The notes under the pieces are model-generated. The model was not told the origin of the DNA, made no database searches, and was given only the letters and a program-made list of their open reading frames with translations. Shown here piece after piece: positions 34,769 through 44,268 of a stretch of 64,000 nucleotides of DNA (its first letter is position 1; the number at the start of each line of letters is the position of its first letter). The translations under genes were made by a program, and so were the position numbers. The DNA is from Prosthecochloris ethylica (GTDB lineage Bacteria; Bacteroidota; Chlorobiia; Chlorobiales; Chlorobiaceae). Location: the NCBI RefSeq assembly GCF_015234275.1, contig NZ_JADGII010000011.1, one strand, 5' to 3'.

Positions 34769-35692
34769 TTATTCGGCTGACGGAATCCAGCTGTCGACAA
34801 CATCGGGATTGGCGTTCATCCACTCCCTGGCGACCTCTTCGACGTCCTTGTCGGACTCTTCGACCTGCAGCATCAGGTCGGCAAGCTCGGCATCGTCGAG
34901 TGACATGTTTTTGAGGAAGTGTGCCAGTTCCGGCTTGGCCGTTTCGAGGTCCTTGCGGCCCATGATGTGAATGTTGCCGGTTTTCCACAGCTCTTTGTCA
35001 GCATCCTGCTGGAGGAACTTGAGGTCCCAGCGACCGAACATCCAGTGCGGTTTCCAGCCGGTGACCACGATCCACTCCTCGTTGGCGACGGCGTTTTTCA
35101 GGGCTGCAGTCATGGCCGGCCCGCTCGATGTGACCAGTTCGTAGTCGAGGCCATAGCTTTCGATGACGTTTTCCGTGGTCTGCATAATGCCGGCTCCGGC
35201 GTCGATGCCGGTGATTTTGCCATCGAATTTCTCTCTGACGTCATTCAGTTCGGAGATGTTGTCGATGGTGACATAGGCCGGAACGACGAGTCCGCTCTGC
35301 GTGCCTTCGTACACATGGCCGAGGTCGACGATGTCATCCTTGAACTTGTCGAGGTAATCCTTGTGCAGGACCGGCAGCCAGGTTTCCATGAATGCATCCT
35401 TGTTCCCCTGGGCGACCGCGGTGTAGGCCGGGCCGACATCGGCGGCGGTGATCTTGACTTCATAGCCCATTTTGTCTTCAAGTGCCACCTTGGCTAGATG
35501 GGTGTAGGCGACACCTTCCGCCCAGTTGACGTAGACCAGGTCCGCGGTTTTCGGGGCTGCTGTTTCTGCTGTTCCTTCCGCCGCCTGCTGCTGGCCCTGC
35601 TGGCCGGAGCATCCGGTGAATGCGGCTGAGCCGAGCATGACGACGGCAAGCAGCAGTGCCATGATCGGGCTTGTCCGGGTTGTGTGTTTCAT
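34769..35692 (-). CDS. proX: Glycine betaine/proline ABC transporter substrate-binding protein
   Basis: A 307-residue lipoprotein that captures a quaternary-ammonium or proline osmolyte in the periplasm. The signal ends in FTGC, a proper lipobox, and a low-complexity linker (QQGQQQ, TAETAA) leads to the binding lobes. Tryptophans such as VYVNWAEG, ETWLPV and TGWKPHWMFGRWD could make the aromatic cage. ATG 35692 gives a normal signal peptide; an ATG at 35749 overlaps the proW stop in ATGA form but would add 19 polar residues. It is the last gene of a four-gene osmoprotectant operon. Confidence 0.9.
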   Translation of the reverse strand: MKHTTRTSPIMALLLAVVMLGSAAFTGCSGQQGQQQAAEGTAETAAPKTADLVYVNWAEGVAYTHLAKVALEDKMGYEVKITAADVGPAYTAVAQGNKDAFMETWLPVLHKDYLDKFKDDIVDLGHVYEGTQSGLVVPAYVTIDNISELNDVREKFDGKITGIDAGAGIMQTTENVIESYGLDYELVTSSGPAMTAALKNAVANEEWIVVTGWKPHWMFGRWDLKFLQQDADKELWKTGNIHIMGRKDLETAKPELAHFLKNMSLDDAELADLMLQVEESDKDVEEVAREWMNANPDVVDSWIPSAE

Positions 35693-35745
35693 GGTTCGTT
35701 TCTGTTTTCGGGTTTGCGAAGGTTTGTTGTTGGTAAAGAAAATGT

Positions 35746-36594
35746 TCATGATTTTCGTTCTTTCGGCCTGGCCAGTGACTGGGTGACGCGGTCAAGGAAA
35801 ATCGCCAGGATCACGATCGAGATTCCGCTTTCGAAACCGAGCCCGATCTTGAGCTGGGTGATTCCTTTCAATACTTCGTTTCCAAGGCCCCCCGCGCCGA
35901 TCATGCCGGCAATGACCACCATCGACAGGGCAAGCATGATGGTCTGGTTGACACCGGCCATGATCGTCGGCAGGGCTACCGGCAGTTCTGCCTTGAAGAG
36001 CATCTGACGGGGTGTGGAGCCGAACGATGTGGCGGCTTCCCGGATCTCTTTCGGCACCTGCCGGATGCCGAGGCTGGTCAGCCGGACCGCCGGAGGCAGC
36101 GAGAATATCAGTGTCGCGATCACACCGGGGACGGCGCCGAGCTGGAAGAAGAGTACGGCAGGGATCAGGTAGACAAATGCCGGCAGAGTCTGCATGAAGT
36201 CGAGCACCGGCCGTACAATCCGCTCGGCCAGGTCGCTTTTCGCGGCGAGAATGCCGACTGGTACGCCGATGACCAGTGCGATGACCACCGAGGTGATGAC
36301 CAGTGCGAGGGTGTCCATGGTGACCTCCCAGAATCCCATGATGTGGATCAGGAACATGCCGAGCAGGGTGAAAATCCCGATGCCGATGCCGGCGCGCCAG
36401 AAGGCCAGGGCGGCGAACAGACCCACCATGATATATGGATGCGGAAATGTGAGGATCCCCTGAAAGGAGACGAGAACGGCATTGACCAGCTCCCTGATGG
36501 CATCGAACAGCCCGTCGAAGTTTGCCGTCAGCCAGTTGATCACAATTTCAAACCAGCCCCCGATGTCGAGCATTGTTCTGAGTTGTTGTTCCAT
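35746..36594 (-). CDS. proW: Glycine betaine/proline ABC transporter permease
   Basis: An inner-membrane permease of 282 residues with six or seven spans. The cytoplasmic EAA loop, which contacts the ATPase, reads PKEIREAATSFGSTPRQMLF near residue 180. Start codon ATG 36594 follows AAGGAGG lying within the end of proV. With proV and proX it forms one importer used in osmotic stress. Confidence 0.93.
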   Translation of the reverse strand: MEQQLRTMLDIGGWFEIVINWLTANFDGLFDAIRELVNAVLVSFQGILTFPHPYIMVGLFAALAFWRAGIGIGIFTLLGMFLIHIMGFWEVTMDTLALVITSVVIALVIGVPVGILAAKSDLAERIVRPVLDFMQTLPAFVYLIPAVLFFQLGAVPGVIATLIFSLPPAVRLTSLGIRQVPKEIREAATSFGSTPRQMLFKAELPVALPTIMAGVNQTIMLALSMVVIAGMIGAGGLGNEVLKGITQLKIGLGFESGISIVILAIFLDRVTQSLARPKERKS

Positions 36595-36599
36595 GTCGC

Positions 36600-37853
36600 T
36601 CAGTCCTCCTTCTGGTTTGGTGTACTCTCTTCTTCAAGCTGGTCGGCAAGGGAGACAGGCAACTCCTCTTCATCCATCGTCTTGCTGAGCTCGCCAAGGA
36701 TCGAAGCCCGGTCGACAATGCCTGCAAGCCGCCCGTTCTCGTCAAGGACAGCAATCGGCTGGCTGGTTTCGAGGGCCGTACCGAGCAGGTTGCCGATCGC
36801 CGTGTCCGGCGTCGTGGTGAAAATGTTGTTGGCTACCACGGGGGTGAGGTCGTCTTTTCTCTCCCGGACCAGCTGGATGGCATCGTCGATCGTGACGATT
36901 CCCTGCAGCTTGCGTTCGTTATCGAGTGCGTAGATGATCGACATGCGCTCGTTTTCCATCTTTCTGATGGCGGCCTTCGGCCCCTCCTTGTAGAGCGCGA
37001 CCGTCGGGGCCTTGCGCATGATCGCCGAAACGGTAATGACTTTTGTGCGGTCGACATTCTGCACGAAGGCGCGGACATACTCGTCAGCCGGTTTGGTGAG
37101 GATCTGTTCGGGAGTGCCGATCTGGACCACTTCCCCGTCTTTCATGATGGCGATCCGGTCACCGATTTTCAGTGCTTCATCCAGATCATGGGTGATGAAA
37201 ATGATGGTTTTCTGCAGTGTAGCCTGCAGTTCGAGCAGCTCATCCTGCATCTGGGTGCGGATCAGCGGGTCGAGTGCACTGAAGGCTTCGTCCATGAGCA
37301 GGATTTCAGGCCCGTTGGCCAGGGCGCGGGCAAGACCGACCCGCTGCTGCATGCCGCCCGAAAGTTCGGACGGGTACTGCTGTTCATACCCTTTCAGGCC
37401 GACCTGTTCGAGTGCCTGCATGGCTTTCTGCTGGCGCTCCTCTTTCGGGACTCCTGACAGTTCAAGCCCGTATTCGGCATTGCCGAGTACCGTGCGGTGA
37501 GGCAGCAGGGCAAACTGCTGGAACACCATGGAGAGTTTTTTCCGTCGTGTCTCGAGCAGTTGCGCTTTCGACATCTTCATGATGTCTTCCCCGTCGATGA
37601 GCACCTGCCCCCTGGTCGGTTCGATCAGGCGGTTCAGGCAACGGATGACGGTGGATTTGCCGCTTCCCGACAGGCCCATGATAACAAAGGTTTCCTGTTT
37701 TTCGACGGAGAAGCTGGCATTGTTGATACCGACGGTGTTGCCGGTTTTTTTCAGAATTTCCTCTTTCGAGGCCCCCTTTTCAAGCAAGGTGAAGGCCCGT
37801 GACGGAGACGGGCCAAACACCTTGTAGAGGTTTCGAACTTCGAGAATGCTCAT
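36600..37853 (-). CDS. proV: Glycine betaine/proline ABC transporter ATPase with CBS domains
   Basis: The ATP-hydrolysing subunit, 417 residues. Walker A (GLSGSGKS, near 60), signature motif (LSGGMQQR, near 160), Walker B (ILLMDEAFSALD) and the H-loop (THDLDEA) are all present. The C-terminal region (about 275-395) holds two CBS domains, which in relatives sense ionic strength and so gate transport. A good ribosome site (GGGAGG) precedes ATG 37853. It follows the porin gene by 48 bases. Family and function are clear. Confidence 0.95.
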   Translation of the reverse strand: MSILEVRNLYKVFGPSPSRAFTLLEKGASKEEILKKTGNTVGINNASFSVEKQETFVIMGLSGSGKSTVIRCLNRLIEPTRGQVLIDGEDIMKMSKAQLLETRRKKLSMVFQQFALLPHRTVLGNAEYGLELSGVPKEERQQKAMQALEQVGLKGYEQQYPSELSGGMQQRVGLARALANGPEILLMDEAFSALDPLIRTQMQDELLELQATLQKTIIFITHDLDEALKIGDRIAIMKDGEVVQIGTPEQILTKPADEYVRAFVQNVDRTKVITVSAIMRKAPTVALYKEGPKAAIRKMENERMSIIYALDNERKLQGIVTIDDAIQLVRERKDDLTPVVANNIFTTTPDTAIGNLLGTALETSQPIAVLDENGRLAGIVDRASILGELSKTMDEEELPVSLADQLEEESTPNQKED

Positions 37854-37901
37854 CGCATACCTCCCTGTTAACACCCTCGCGGGTGGTTGTTACTCCAGAA
37901 C

Positions 37902-39077
37902 CTAGAAGTAGTAGCCGATGTTGACGTTGAACCTGGTTTCCCAGTCGGCGTCGTCGTCACCTTCGTCAAGCCCGGCACCGAAGCTGTCGGTCAGCCACGG
38001 ATGGTTTTTGCCCATCGCGACATCGATGTAGGTATAGACCGGACCGGCAGTGACGAGCACACCGGGAACGAGCTGCTGGGTGTCGGCAAACGCATCGTTC
38101 TTTTTGTCAGTGTAGGTGTAGTCGACGTAGAACTGCAGGCTGGTGATCGGGCCGAACTCGACCGGAACGTCGTAGGCTATACCGGCAACGTACATGTCGG
38201 CTTCTGCAGCAACGTCGTAGACCAGGCCGTAGGCACCCATCGGGACCAGATCCATCTTGTTGCCGGCATTGTCCCGTGCTTCGTAGTCGTAATGCACGTA
38301 TTCCGTCTTGACGTTCAGGTTGCCCATGTTCCCTTCGAGGTGGGCAGCGACAGCGTACGCTGTTTCCGCGTCATCGAGCGCAGAGTTGTAGATCTGGCCG
38401 ATCTGGCCGGAAGCGCCGATTTCCCAGCAGTCGGTGAGCTGGTAGGCAATACGGGCATTTGCGGTATTGAGCTCCTTCAGGTCGGCGCCATCGACTGGAA
38501 CGATATCGTATGAATACCGTGCGGCTTCGTCTGACACGGCAAACGCGTTCCCGTTGTCCAGGGCGCCACGGGGTTCAGCCTGACGATAGTACGCCAGCTG
38601 CATTTCAAGATCATCGGTCGGTGTGTACTCGAGCCCGACACCCATGTCGTAATCATCTTCAAGACCGACGTAGTACGGCGTCTGGAACCACCAGGAGTGC
38701 GATGCGTACGTGGTGATACCGAACGGCTTCTGGAACACACCGAGCTTTCCGTACAGGTCATCGCTGAAGGCATAGCCCATATAGCCGTGGTGGATGAAGT
38801 GTGTGTCGAAGGACGGGTAGAAGCGGTATTCGAAGCTCAGGTCGATGCCGCCGCTCGTGCCATCGACGTTCAGACGCCAGGTGTCCCAGGTGAACTGTTC
38901 GTCGCCGGCCCCGTTTTTGGCGTAAGACGCGCTGTAGATGTTGTAGCGTACGGCCCCGCCGATGTTGAAGCCGTCATCCTCTGCGGCTTTCGCGGTCGCC
39001 GGAGCGAGCAAGGCACAGGATGCACCGAGAAGGGCGAATTTTTTCAATGACGTAGCAAGTGTACTGCTAAAAGACAT
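37902..39077 (-). CDS. Outer-membrane porin-like beta-barrel protein in the proVWX operon
   Basis: A 391-residue barrel protein. The signal peptide (about 1-32, ending AKAA) is followed by alternating aromatic/acidic strands from FNIGGAVRYNIYSASY on. It ends in GYYF with the terminal phenylalanine typical of outer-membrane barrels. It is rich in Asp and Glu. A strong ribosome site (AAGGAGG) lies before ATG 39077. It is transcribed ahead of proV on one transcript, which suggests it lets the osmolyte, or small charged solutes, through the outer membrane (inference). No named family is certain. Confidence 0.8.
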   Translation of the reverse strand: MSFSSTLATSLKKFALLGASCALLAPATAKAAEDDGFNIGGAVRYNIYSASYAKNGAGDEQFTWDTWRLNVDGTSGGIDLSFEYRFYPSFDTHFIHHGYMGYAFSDDLYGKLGVFQKPFGITTYASHSWWFQTPYYVGLEDDYDMGVGLEYTPTDDLEMQLAYYRQAEPRGALDNGNAFAVSDEAARYSYDIVPVDGADLKELNTANARIAYQLTDCWEIGASGQIGQIYNSALDDAETAYAVAAHLEGNMGNLNVKTEYVHYDYEARDNAGNKMDLVPMGAYGLVYDVAAEADMYVAGIAYDVPVEFGPITSLQFYVDYTYTDKKNDAFADTQQLVPGVLVTAGPVYTYIDVAMGKNHPWLTDSFGAGLDEGDDDADWETRFNVNIGYYF

Positions 39078-39116
39078 TGATCCTCCTTTTTGGGTTGTTG
39101 TTGCTGCTTTCTTCGG

Positions 39117-39245
39117 GGTGTTTCCCGGTCCTGCAGGAGGAGCCCGGCTTGTGACGGTAGCCGACTACCTGTGAGGCCCTGAAAAGAGTGACGGCCACAG
39201 CAGGGCACATGACGACCACTGCCGCAAAGCGGGCAGGGAAACACC
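39117..39245 (-). promoter_or_regulatory. Candidate folded RNA leader of the porin-proVWX operon
   Basis: GGTGTTTCCC (39117-39126) and GGGAAACACC (39236-39245) are perfect inverted arms 129 bases apart end to end. Inside are a GGTAG/CTACC hairpin (39156-39169) and a CTGCCGC/GCGGGCAG stem, so in RNA the arms would close a multi-branched fold. A 39-base A-rich linker and the ribosome site then lead to the porin start at 39077. It matches no riboswitch I know. Confidence 0.45.
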
Positions 39246-39644
39246 TTGTCACGAAAACGTGAACGGGGACACCAGATACGGAGAGGCTCGAAGTTGCCGG
39301 CATGCCGCAGCTCAGGATTGTTCTGCAGGGCATGATGGTGATGTTCTGCAGGCCGCGTGCATCGGTACTGCTGATGTGGTTCCTTTGCGGAAGGGAAACC
39401 CCTCTTAGAAAGGAGACGTGGACCTGCATGGTTGCCTGAAGGATCAGTACGTACCTGCTGTCAAGGGATCTGACAACTCCGGAGCAACTCCCCGGTCGGG
39501 AGCGTCACAGTTCACGGTTCACTGATTGTATTGAAAAGAACATGGCAGAAGGTCCATCAAGTACTGATGTTTCCTCCAGGCAACGACGGAATATAACCAG
39601 AACATCCGTGAAAGGAAAATCTGATTCGGGGAGGGCCGTTATGC
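39246..39644. other. Intergenic region upstream of the porin operon and after the M42 peptidase gene
   Basis: This must hold the promoter of the porin-proVWX operon; CACG/CGTG (39251-39263) is a small hairpin near its edge. The short frames here have no homology or ribosome site. I see no insertion sequence, RNA gene or clear terminator in the rest. Confidence 0.35.
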
Positions 39645-40760
39645 TTAGTCTTCCCGGCCGACGTTCAGCAGCGGAAAGCCCTCCAGCGGCCCGAGCTTGT
39701 TGCGGTCGTGCGTGATGCGCGGGGTGCTTTGGAGATATGCGCACAGCAGGTTCGAAACCGCTTCGAGCGAGTCGCGGTGGGTTCGCTCATGACCGTGCGA
39801 GGCATCGAGCCCGAAGCAGATCAGCCCGGTGCGGATATCGTTGCCGGCAGAAAGTGCCGAGGCGGCATCGGAGCGGTAGTGGCGGAACACGTCCCGCACG
39901 TAGGGGATGCTGTTGTCTTCGCACAGCTGGATCAGGCGGTGGGTGAGATGGTAGTCGTAGATAGCCCCCTGGTCGCGCATGGCGATGATGACGGTGTCTT
40001 CCCGGGAGTTCTGCCCTGGTGCGACGGTGGAGTTGTCGATGGCGACCATGGCGGCAACGTTGCCGTGCAGGATCGAGGATGCTCCCGTGCCTTCCTCTTC
40101 GGAGATGGTGAAGAGCGGGTGGCAGGTGACCGGCAGGGTGATGCCGGCATCGGTGATCGCCTTGATGGTCGCCAGCTGGCAGGCGACCCCGGCCTTGTTG
40201 TCGAGATGGCGCGCCTTGATGAAGCCGCTGTCGGTAACTTCAGGACTGGAGTCGACGGCAATGATGTCGCCGACGTTGAATCCGAGAGCTTCCAGATCGT
40301 CCCGGTTGTAGACTTTTTCGTCGATGCGGACTTCGAGGTTGTCCCAGTTGACCGGCTGGGTATCGACTTCTTCGTTGTAGACATGTCCTGATGCCTTGAG
40401 CGGCTGGATGGTGCCTCGGAACGACCGGTTGTCGGTGAAGATGGTGACGCGCGCGCCTTCGGCAAACCGTGCCGGCCAGTGTCCGATCATGACAATGCCG
40501 AGCCGCCCGTTGGGCTTGAGCTCCCTGACCATGGCCCCGATGGTATCGAGATGCACCACGATTGCCCGGTCGAGCATGGGCTGGCGGCCTTTCAGGGTTG
40601 CACGGATAGCGCCGCGCCGCGTCAGTTCAAATGGGATGCCCATGCTTTCGAGTTCCTTGCCGACAAAATGTACGATGCGGTCGGTATATCCTGTCGGGCT
40701 CGGGATATCGAGAAGGTTCAGGAGGGTAGACTGGAGATAGTCGTTGTCGATACTGATCAT
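39645..40760 (-). CDS. M42-family peptidase of the NAGGN osmolyte operon
   Basis: A two-metal aminopeptidase-like protein of 371 residues. Metal-site motifs are visible: VVHLDTIGAMV near residue 69, ARHLDNKAGVACQL near 188 and ISEEEGTGASS near 220. This family member is encoded with NAGGN synthesis genes in many bacteria and may process or degrade the osmolyte dipeptide. Its start overlaps the end of the synthetase gene by four bases. The precise reaction is unproved. Confidence 0.9.
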   Translation of the reverse strand: MISIDNDYLQSTLLNLLDIPSPTGYTDRIVHFVGKELESMGIPFELTRRGAIRATLKGRQPMLDRAIVVHLDTIGAMVRELKPNGRLGIVMIGHWPARFAEGARVTIFTDNRSFRGTIQPLKASGHVYNEEVDTQPVNWDNLEVRIDEKVYNRDDLEALGFNVGDIIAVDSSPEVTDSGFIKARHLDNKAGVACQLATIKAITDAGITLPVTCHPLFTISEEEGTGASSILHGNVAAMVAIDNSTVAPGQNSREDTVIIAMRDQGAIYDYHLTHRLIQLCEDNSIPYVRDVFRHYRSDAASALSAGNDIRTGLICFGLDASHGHERTHRDSLEAVSNLLCAYLQSTPRITHDRNKLGPLEGFPLLNVGRED

Positions 40761-42493
40761 GAAATGGTCCTTGCAATGCTTTGAGGAAAGAGAAAGTCGA
40801 TAAACCGCTCGGCGGTCGGCTGTGGTTCGTGGTTTGCCAGTCCGGGACGTTCGTTGGCTTCGATAATGACGTATTCGCTGCCGGTATGCGAGGGAACGAT
40901 AAAGTCCAGTCCGGTGACCGGTATGCCAAGTACCCCTGCGGCCTGTCGTGCCGCTTTGGCGAGATCGGGGTGAAGTTCGTCGGTGACATCGTGTATGGTG
41001 CCGCCGGTATGCAGGTTGGCGGTTTTGCGCACTTCGAGTTCCGCGCCTTTGTCCAGGATGTCCTCCAGCTTGCAGCCTGCACGTTCTACGGTGCGCTTGA
41101 GTTCGTCGTCGATGGGAATACGGCTTTCTCCCTGGGATGCCTTTTCCCGGCGGCGGCTCTGTTTCTTGACGAGCTCGATGATGGTGTGCCTGCCGTCGCC
41201 GGTGATTTTCGGCGGTTTGCGAATGGCTGCGGCAACCACCTTGTAGTCGATGACAATGATGCGCAGGTCGCGGCCTTCGACCATTTCTTCCAGAAGAACC
41301 CGTGAACAGACCCCTTTGGCTTTTTCGACGGCGGCGTTCAGTTCAAGGGCGGTGCTGACGTTGACCGTGATGCCGATGCCCTGCTCGCTGTCGGCGGGCT
41401 TGACCACGATGTTGCCGTGCCGTTCCAGAAATTCGATGTTCTGTTCCCCGTTCGAGGCGGTCTGCTGTTCAGGCACCCTGAGCCCGGCACTGGAGAGGAG
41501 CCGGTGTGTGGTGCGTTTATCTGCGCAGCGGCTCATGGCGATAGCACTGGTGAGTTCGGTCAGGGATTCTCGGCAGATGACGCTGGCTCCGCCGTGGGAG
41601 AGTCGGAAATAGTTGTCGACCGGGTCGAGGATATCCACCCTGATGCCCCGGCGCCGTGCTTCGTTGATGATGATTTCGGAATACGGATTGAGCTCGGCTT
41701 CGGGCATGGGGGCCGAAAACAGTTTCTCGTTGATCGCGTTCTTGTTCTTGACACTGAAGACCGGGACCTGGACGAACCCCAGCTTCTTGTACAGGTCTAT
41801 CGCTGCCTTGTTGCTGTAGAGTACGGAAAGGTCGATAAAGCTGCGCCCCTTTGATTTATAGTATTCGGCGACTTTCTGCACCATCTGCAGGCCGATGCCG
41901 GAGTGCTTGGCCTGCGGGTCGACTGCGAGTGCCCACAGGCTGGAGCCGTTTTCCGGGTCATCGAACGCTGCGGTATGATCGATGCTCATGCAGACGGCGA
42001 TGACCTCTTCCGTGGTGTTTTCTACGGCTACCCAGTAGTGGATGCAGCGCTTCTGGCGGATATCGCGCAGAAAGTCCGGGTCGACGGGGACCATGTTGTG
42101 GACGTCGTAGATCCAGTTGACGCGCTCGATATCCGTGAGCGGGTGGAGCGGGCGGACGGTGAACAGTCCGGAGGTTTCCTGCAGTGGACGGTACTCGTCG
42201 AGCCAGAGCCGGAATGTATAGGACGGATCGATAAAGAGGTTCTGCGGGGCATAGGAGAGCACGACCTGGGGGTCGCGCAGGTAGAACGCGATGTCGCGAT
42301 ACCCCTCTTTTTCATCCCGCAGAATTTCCGCTATCCGGATGTTGTCGCGGAAGGTGTGTCCGAAAATGATCCGTCCCCAGCCGCATTCGATGACCACCTC
42401 CTGCCTGGGCAGGTCGGCGGGCTTGCCCCAGCTTTTCATGCTGGGGGACTGCATGGGTACAAGGTTTTCTTCGCTGCGCTGTTTGCTGTTCAT
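40757..42493 (-). CDS. ngg: N-acetylglutaminylglutamine synthetase (GNAT and ATP-grasp domains)
   Basis: A two-domain enzyme of 578 residues. The N-terminal GNAT acetyltransferase (about 95-250) has LWALAVDPQAKHSGIGLQMV with the acetyl-CoA loop. The C-terminal ATP-grasp (about 290-575) has NIVVKPADSEQGIGITVNV. Together they would acetylate glutamine and join a second glutamine, making the dipeptide that AsnO then amidates to NAGGN. It lies between asnO and the M42 gene with four-base overlaps, the order known from Pseudomonas. NAGGN is a compatible solute made in salt stress. Confidence 0.92.
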   Translation of the reverse strand: MNSKQRSEENLVPMQSPSMKSWGKPADLPRQEVVIECGWGRIIFGHTFRDNIRIAEILRDEKEGYRDIAFYLRDPQVVLSYAPQNLFIDPSYTFRLWLDEYRPLQETSGLFTVRPLHPLTDIERVNWIYDVHNMVPVDPDFLRDIRQKRCIHYWVAVENTTEEVIAVCMSIDHTAAFDDPENGSSLWALAVDPQAKHSGIGLQMVQKVAEYYKSKGRSFIDLSVLYSNKAAIDLYKKLGFVQVPVFSVKNKNAINEKLFSAPMPEAELNPYSEIIINEARRRGIRVDILDPVDNYFRLSHGGASVICRESLTELTSAIAMSRCADKRTTHRLLSSAGLRVPEQQTASNGEQNIEFLERHGNIVVKPADSEQGIGITVNVSTALELNAAVEKAKGVCSRVLLEEMVEGRDLRIIVIDYKVVAAAIRKPPKITGDGRHTIIELVKKQSRRREKASQGESRIPIDDELKRTVERAGCKLEDILDKGAELEVRKTANLHTGGTIHDVTDELHPDLAKAARQAAGVLGIPVTGLDFIVPSHTGSEYVIIEANERPGLANHEPQPTAERFIDFLFPQSIARTIS

Positions 42494-44268
42494 AATCCCT
42501 GTTGCTGGAGCCAGTATTCGAGTAGTGTTATCTGCCAGAGTTTGGATCCGCGAAGCGGAGTGATATGTTCTTTCGGGGCATTGAAGAGCATATCGACATA
42601 GTCACGGTTGAAGATGCCGCGTTCACGTGCGCGTTCATGGCTCAGGATTTCCCGCGCCATGTCGAGATACTCCCCTTCGAGGTACTTGAGGGCCGGGACC
42701 GGAAAGTACCCCTTGGGCCGGTCGATGACCTCGTGCGGGATTATTCGGCGCCCGACCTCCTTGAGCACGTATTTGCCGCCTTCACGCACCTTCCACCGGG
42801 CAGGTATTTTGGCGGCGAGCTCCACGAGTTCGTGGTCGAGAAACGGGACGCGTGCCTCGAGGCCCCAGGCCATGGTCATGTTGTCGACCCGCTTGACGGG
42901 ATCGTCGACCAGCATGATCGTGCTGTCGAGGCGCAGGGCCTTGTCGATAGGCTTGTCGGCTCCCGGCATGTCGAAGTGGCCTCTCACGAATGCCGAGGCG
43001 TAATCCGTTTCCACGTGTGACGGGGCGATCGCTTTGCGGTAGTCATCGAAATCACGGTCGAAAAAGACGTTCGAGTAGGTGTCGAAGGCCTGGTCGACCG
43101 ACGCGTCCATCATGGGCGGGTACCAGTGGTAGCCGGCAAACACCTCGTCGGCCCCCTGCCCGCTCTGGACGACCTTGACATGCTTGCTGACCTCGCGAGA
43201 CAGGAGGTAGAAACCGATGACGTCATGGCTCACCATGGGTTCCGACATGGCCCTGATACAGTCGGAGAGGTTTGCCTGCAGTTCTCTGTGGTCGACAAAA
43301 ATCTTGTGGTGCAGGGTCGCGTAGCGTTCGGCGATAATGTCGGAGTACCGAAATTCGTTGCCTTCCTCTTCCGCAACGTCTTCGAAGCCGACAGAGAACG
43401 TGTTGAGATGTTTCTGGCCGAGTTCGCTCAGGAGCCCGACCACCAGTGAGGAGTCGAGCCCTCCCGAGAGCAGGACCCCGACCGGGACGTCGGCGACGAG
43501 CCGGCGTTTGACGGAGAGCAGCAGCTGCTCGTGAACGGCGTCGATCCACTCTTCCTCGCTGCGGTTCAGTTCTTCGTCCGTCCTGCTGTAATCCGGCTTC
43601 CAGTACGTGGACTGGCGGCTCGTGCCGTCAGGATCGACCATCATGGTCGTGGCGGGAGGCAGTTTACGGATGCCTCGGAAGATGGTGTACGGGGCAGGCA
43701 CGACCGAGTGAAAGCTCATGTAGAAGTTCAGTGCCGCTGGATCGATGCTGGTGTCGACGCTGCCGGCCTGCAGCAGGGCGGGCAGCGAGGAGGCAAAGCG
43801 CATTTTTGCGTTGTCGCGGCTGTAGTACAGCGGTTTGATGCCGAGCCGGTCGCGTGCAAAGAACATTCTTCCGCTCTGCCGTTCGAGGATTCCGAAGGCG
43901 AACATGCCCTGGAGGTGCTCGACGCACTTTTCTCCCCAGGCGTGATAGGCTTTGAGGATCACTTCGGTATCCGAGTGGGAGAAAAACGTGTAGCCTTTCT
44001 GCTGAAGTTCCTTGCGCAGTTCGGGATAGTTGTAGATCGCTCCGTTGAAGACAAGGGAAAGTCCCAGGAGGCTGTCGACCATCGGTTGTGATGCGCAATC
44101 GCTCAGGTCGATGATTTTCAGCCGCCGGTGCCCGAGGCAGACGTTGTTGTGCGCATACACTCCCTGTCCGTCTGGTCCCCGGGGCTCGAGAACGTCCAGC
44201 ATGGACGCGACAGCTTCGGGAGATGCTTTCAGGTCGTCGAATCTGAATTCTCCGGCTATTCCGCACAT
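42490..44268 (-). CDS. asnO: N-acetylglutaminylglutamine amidotransferase (asparagine synthase-like)
   Basis: A 592-residue enzyme with a glutaminase domain (Cys2 as nucleophile after Met removal; MCGIAGEFRF) and an asparagine-synthase domain with the pyrophosphatase loop LLSGGLDSSL near residue 260. It amidates the dipeptide in NAGGN synthesis. The ATG at 44268 is fixed by Cys2, although the frame is open to 44421, and a purine-rich AGAAAGGATT precedes it. It is the first gene of the NAGGN operon. Ordinary AsnB is an alternative, but the two downstream genes exclude it in practice. Confidence 0.92.
   Translation of the reverse strand: MCGIAGEFRFDDLKASPEAVASMLDVLEPRGPDGQGVYAHNNVCLGHRRLKIIDLSDCASQPMVDSLLGLSLVFNGAIYNYPELRKELQQKGYTFFSHSDTEVILKAYHAWGEKCVEHLQGMFAFGILERQSGRMFFARDRLGIKPLYYSRDNAKMRFASSLPALLQAGSVDTSIDPAALNFYMSFHSVVPAPYTIFRGIRKLPPATTMMVDPDGTSRQSTYWKPDYSRTDEELNRSEEEWIDAVHEQLLLSVKRRLVADVPVGVLLSGGLDSSLVVGLLSELGQKHLNTFSVGFEDVAEEEGNEFRYSDIIAERYATLHHKIFVDHRELQANLSDCIRAMSEPMVSHDVIGFYLLSREVSKHVKVVQSGQGADEVFAGYHWYPPMMDASVDQAFDTYSNVFFDRDFDDYRKAIAPSHVETDYASAFVRGHFDMPGADKPIDKALRLDSTIMLVDDPVKRVDNMTMAWGLEARVPFLDHELVELAAKIPARWKVREGGKYVLKEVGRRIIPHEVIDRPKGYFPVPALKYLEGEYLDMAREILSHERARERGIFNRDYVDMLFNAPKEHITPLRGSKLWQITLLEYWLQQQGL

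Noticed and set aside
39044..39429. Overlapping minus-strand open frames before the porin gene
   Set aside because: They have no homology, start within the structured leader and lack ribosome sites.
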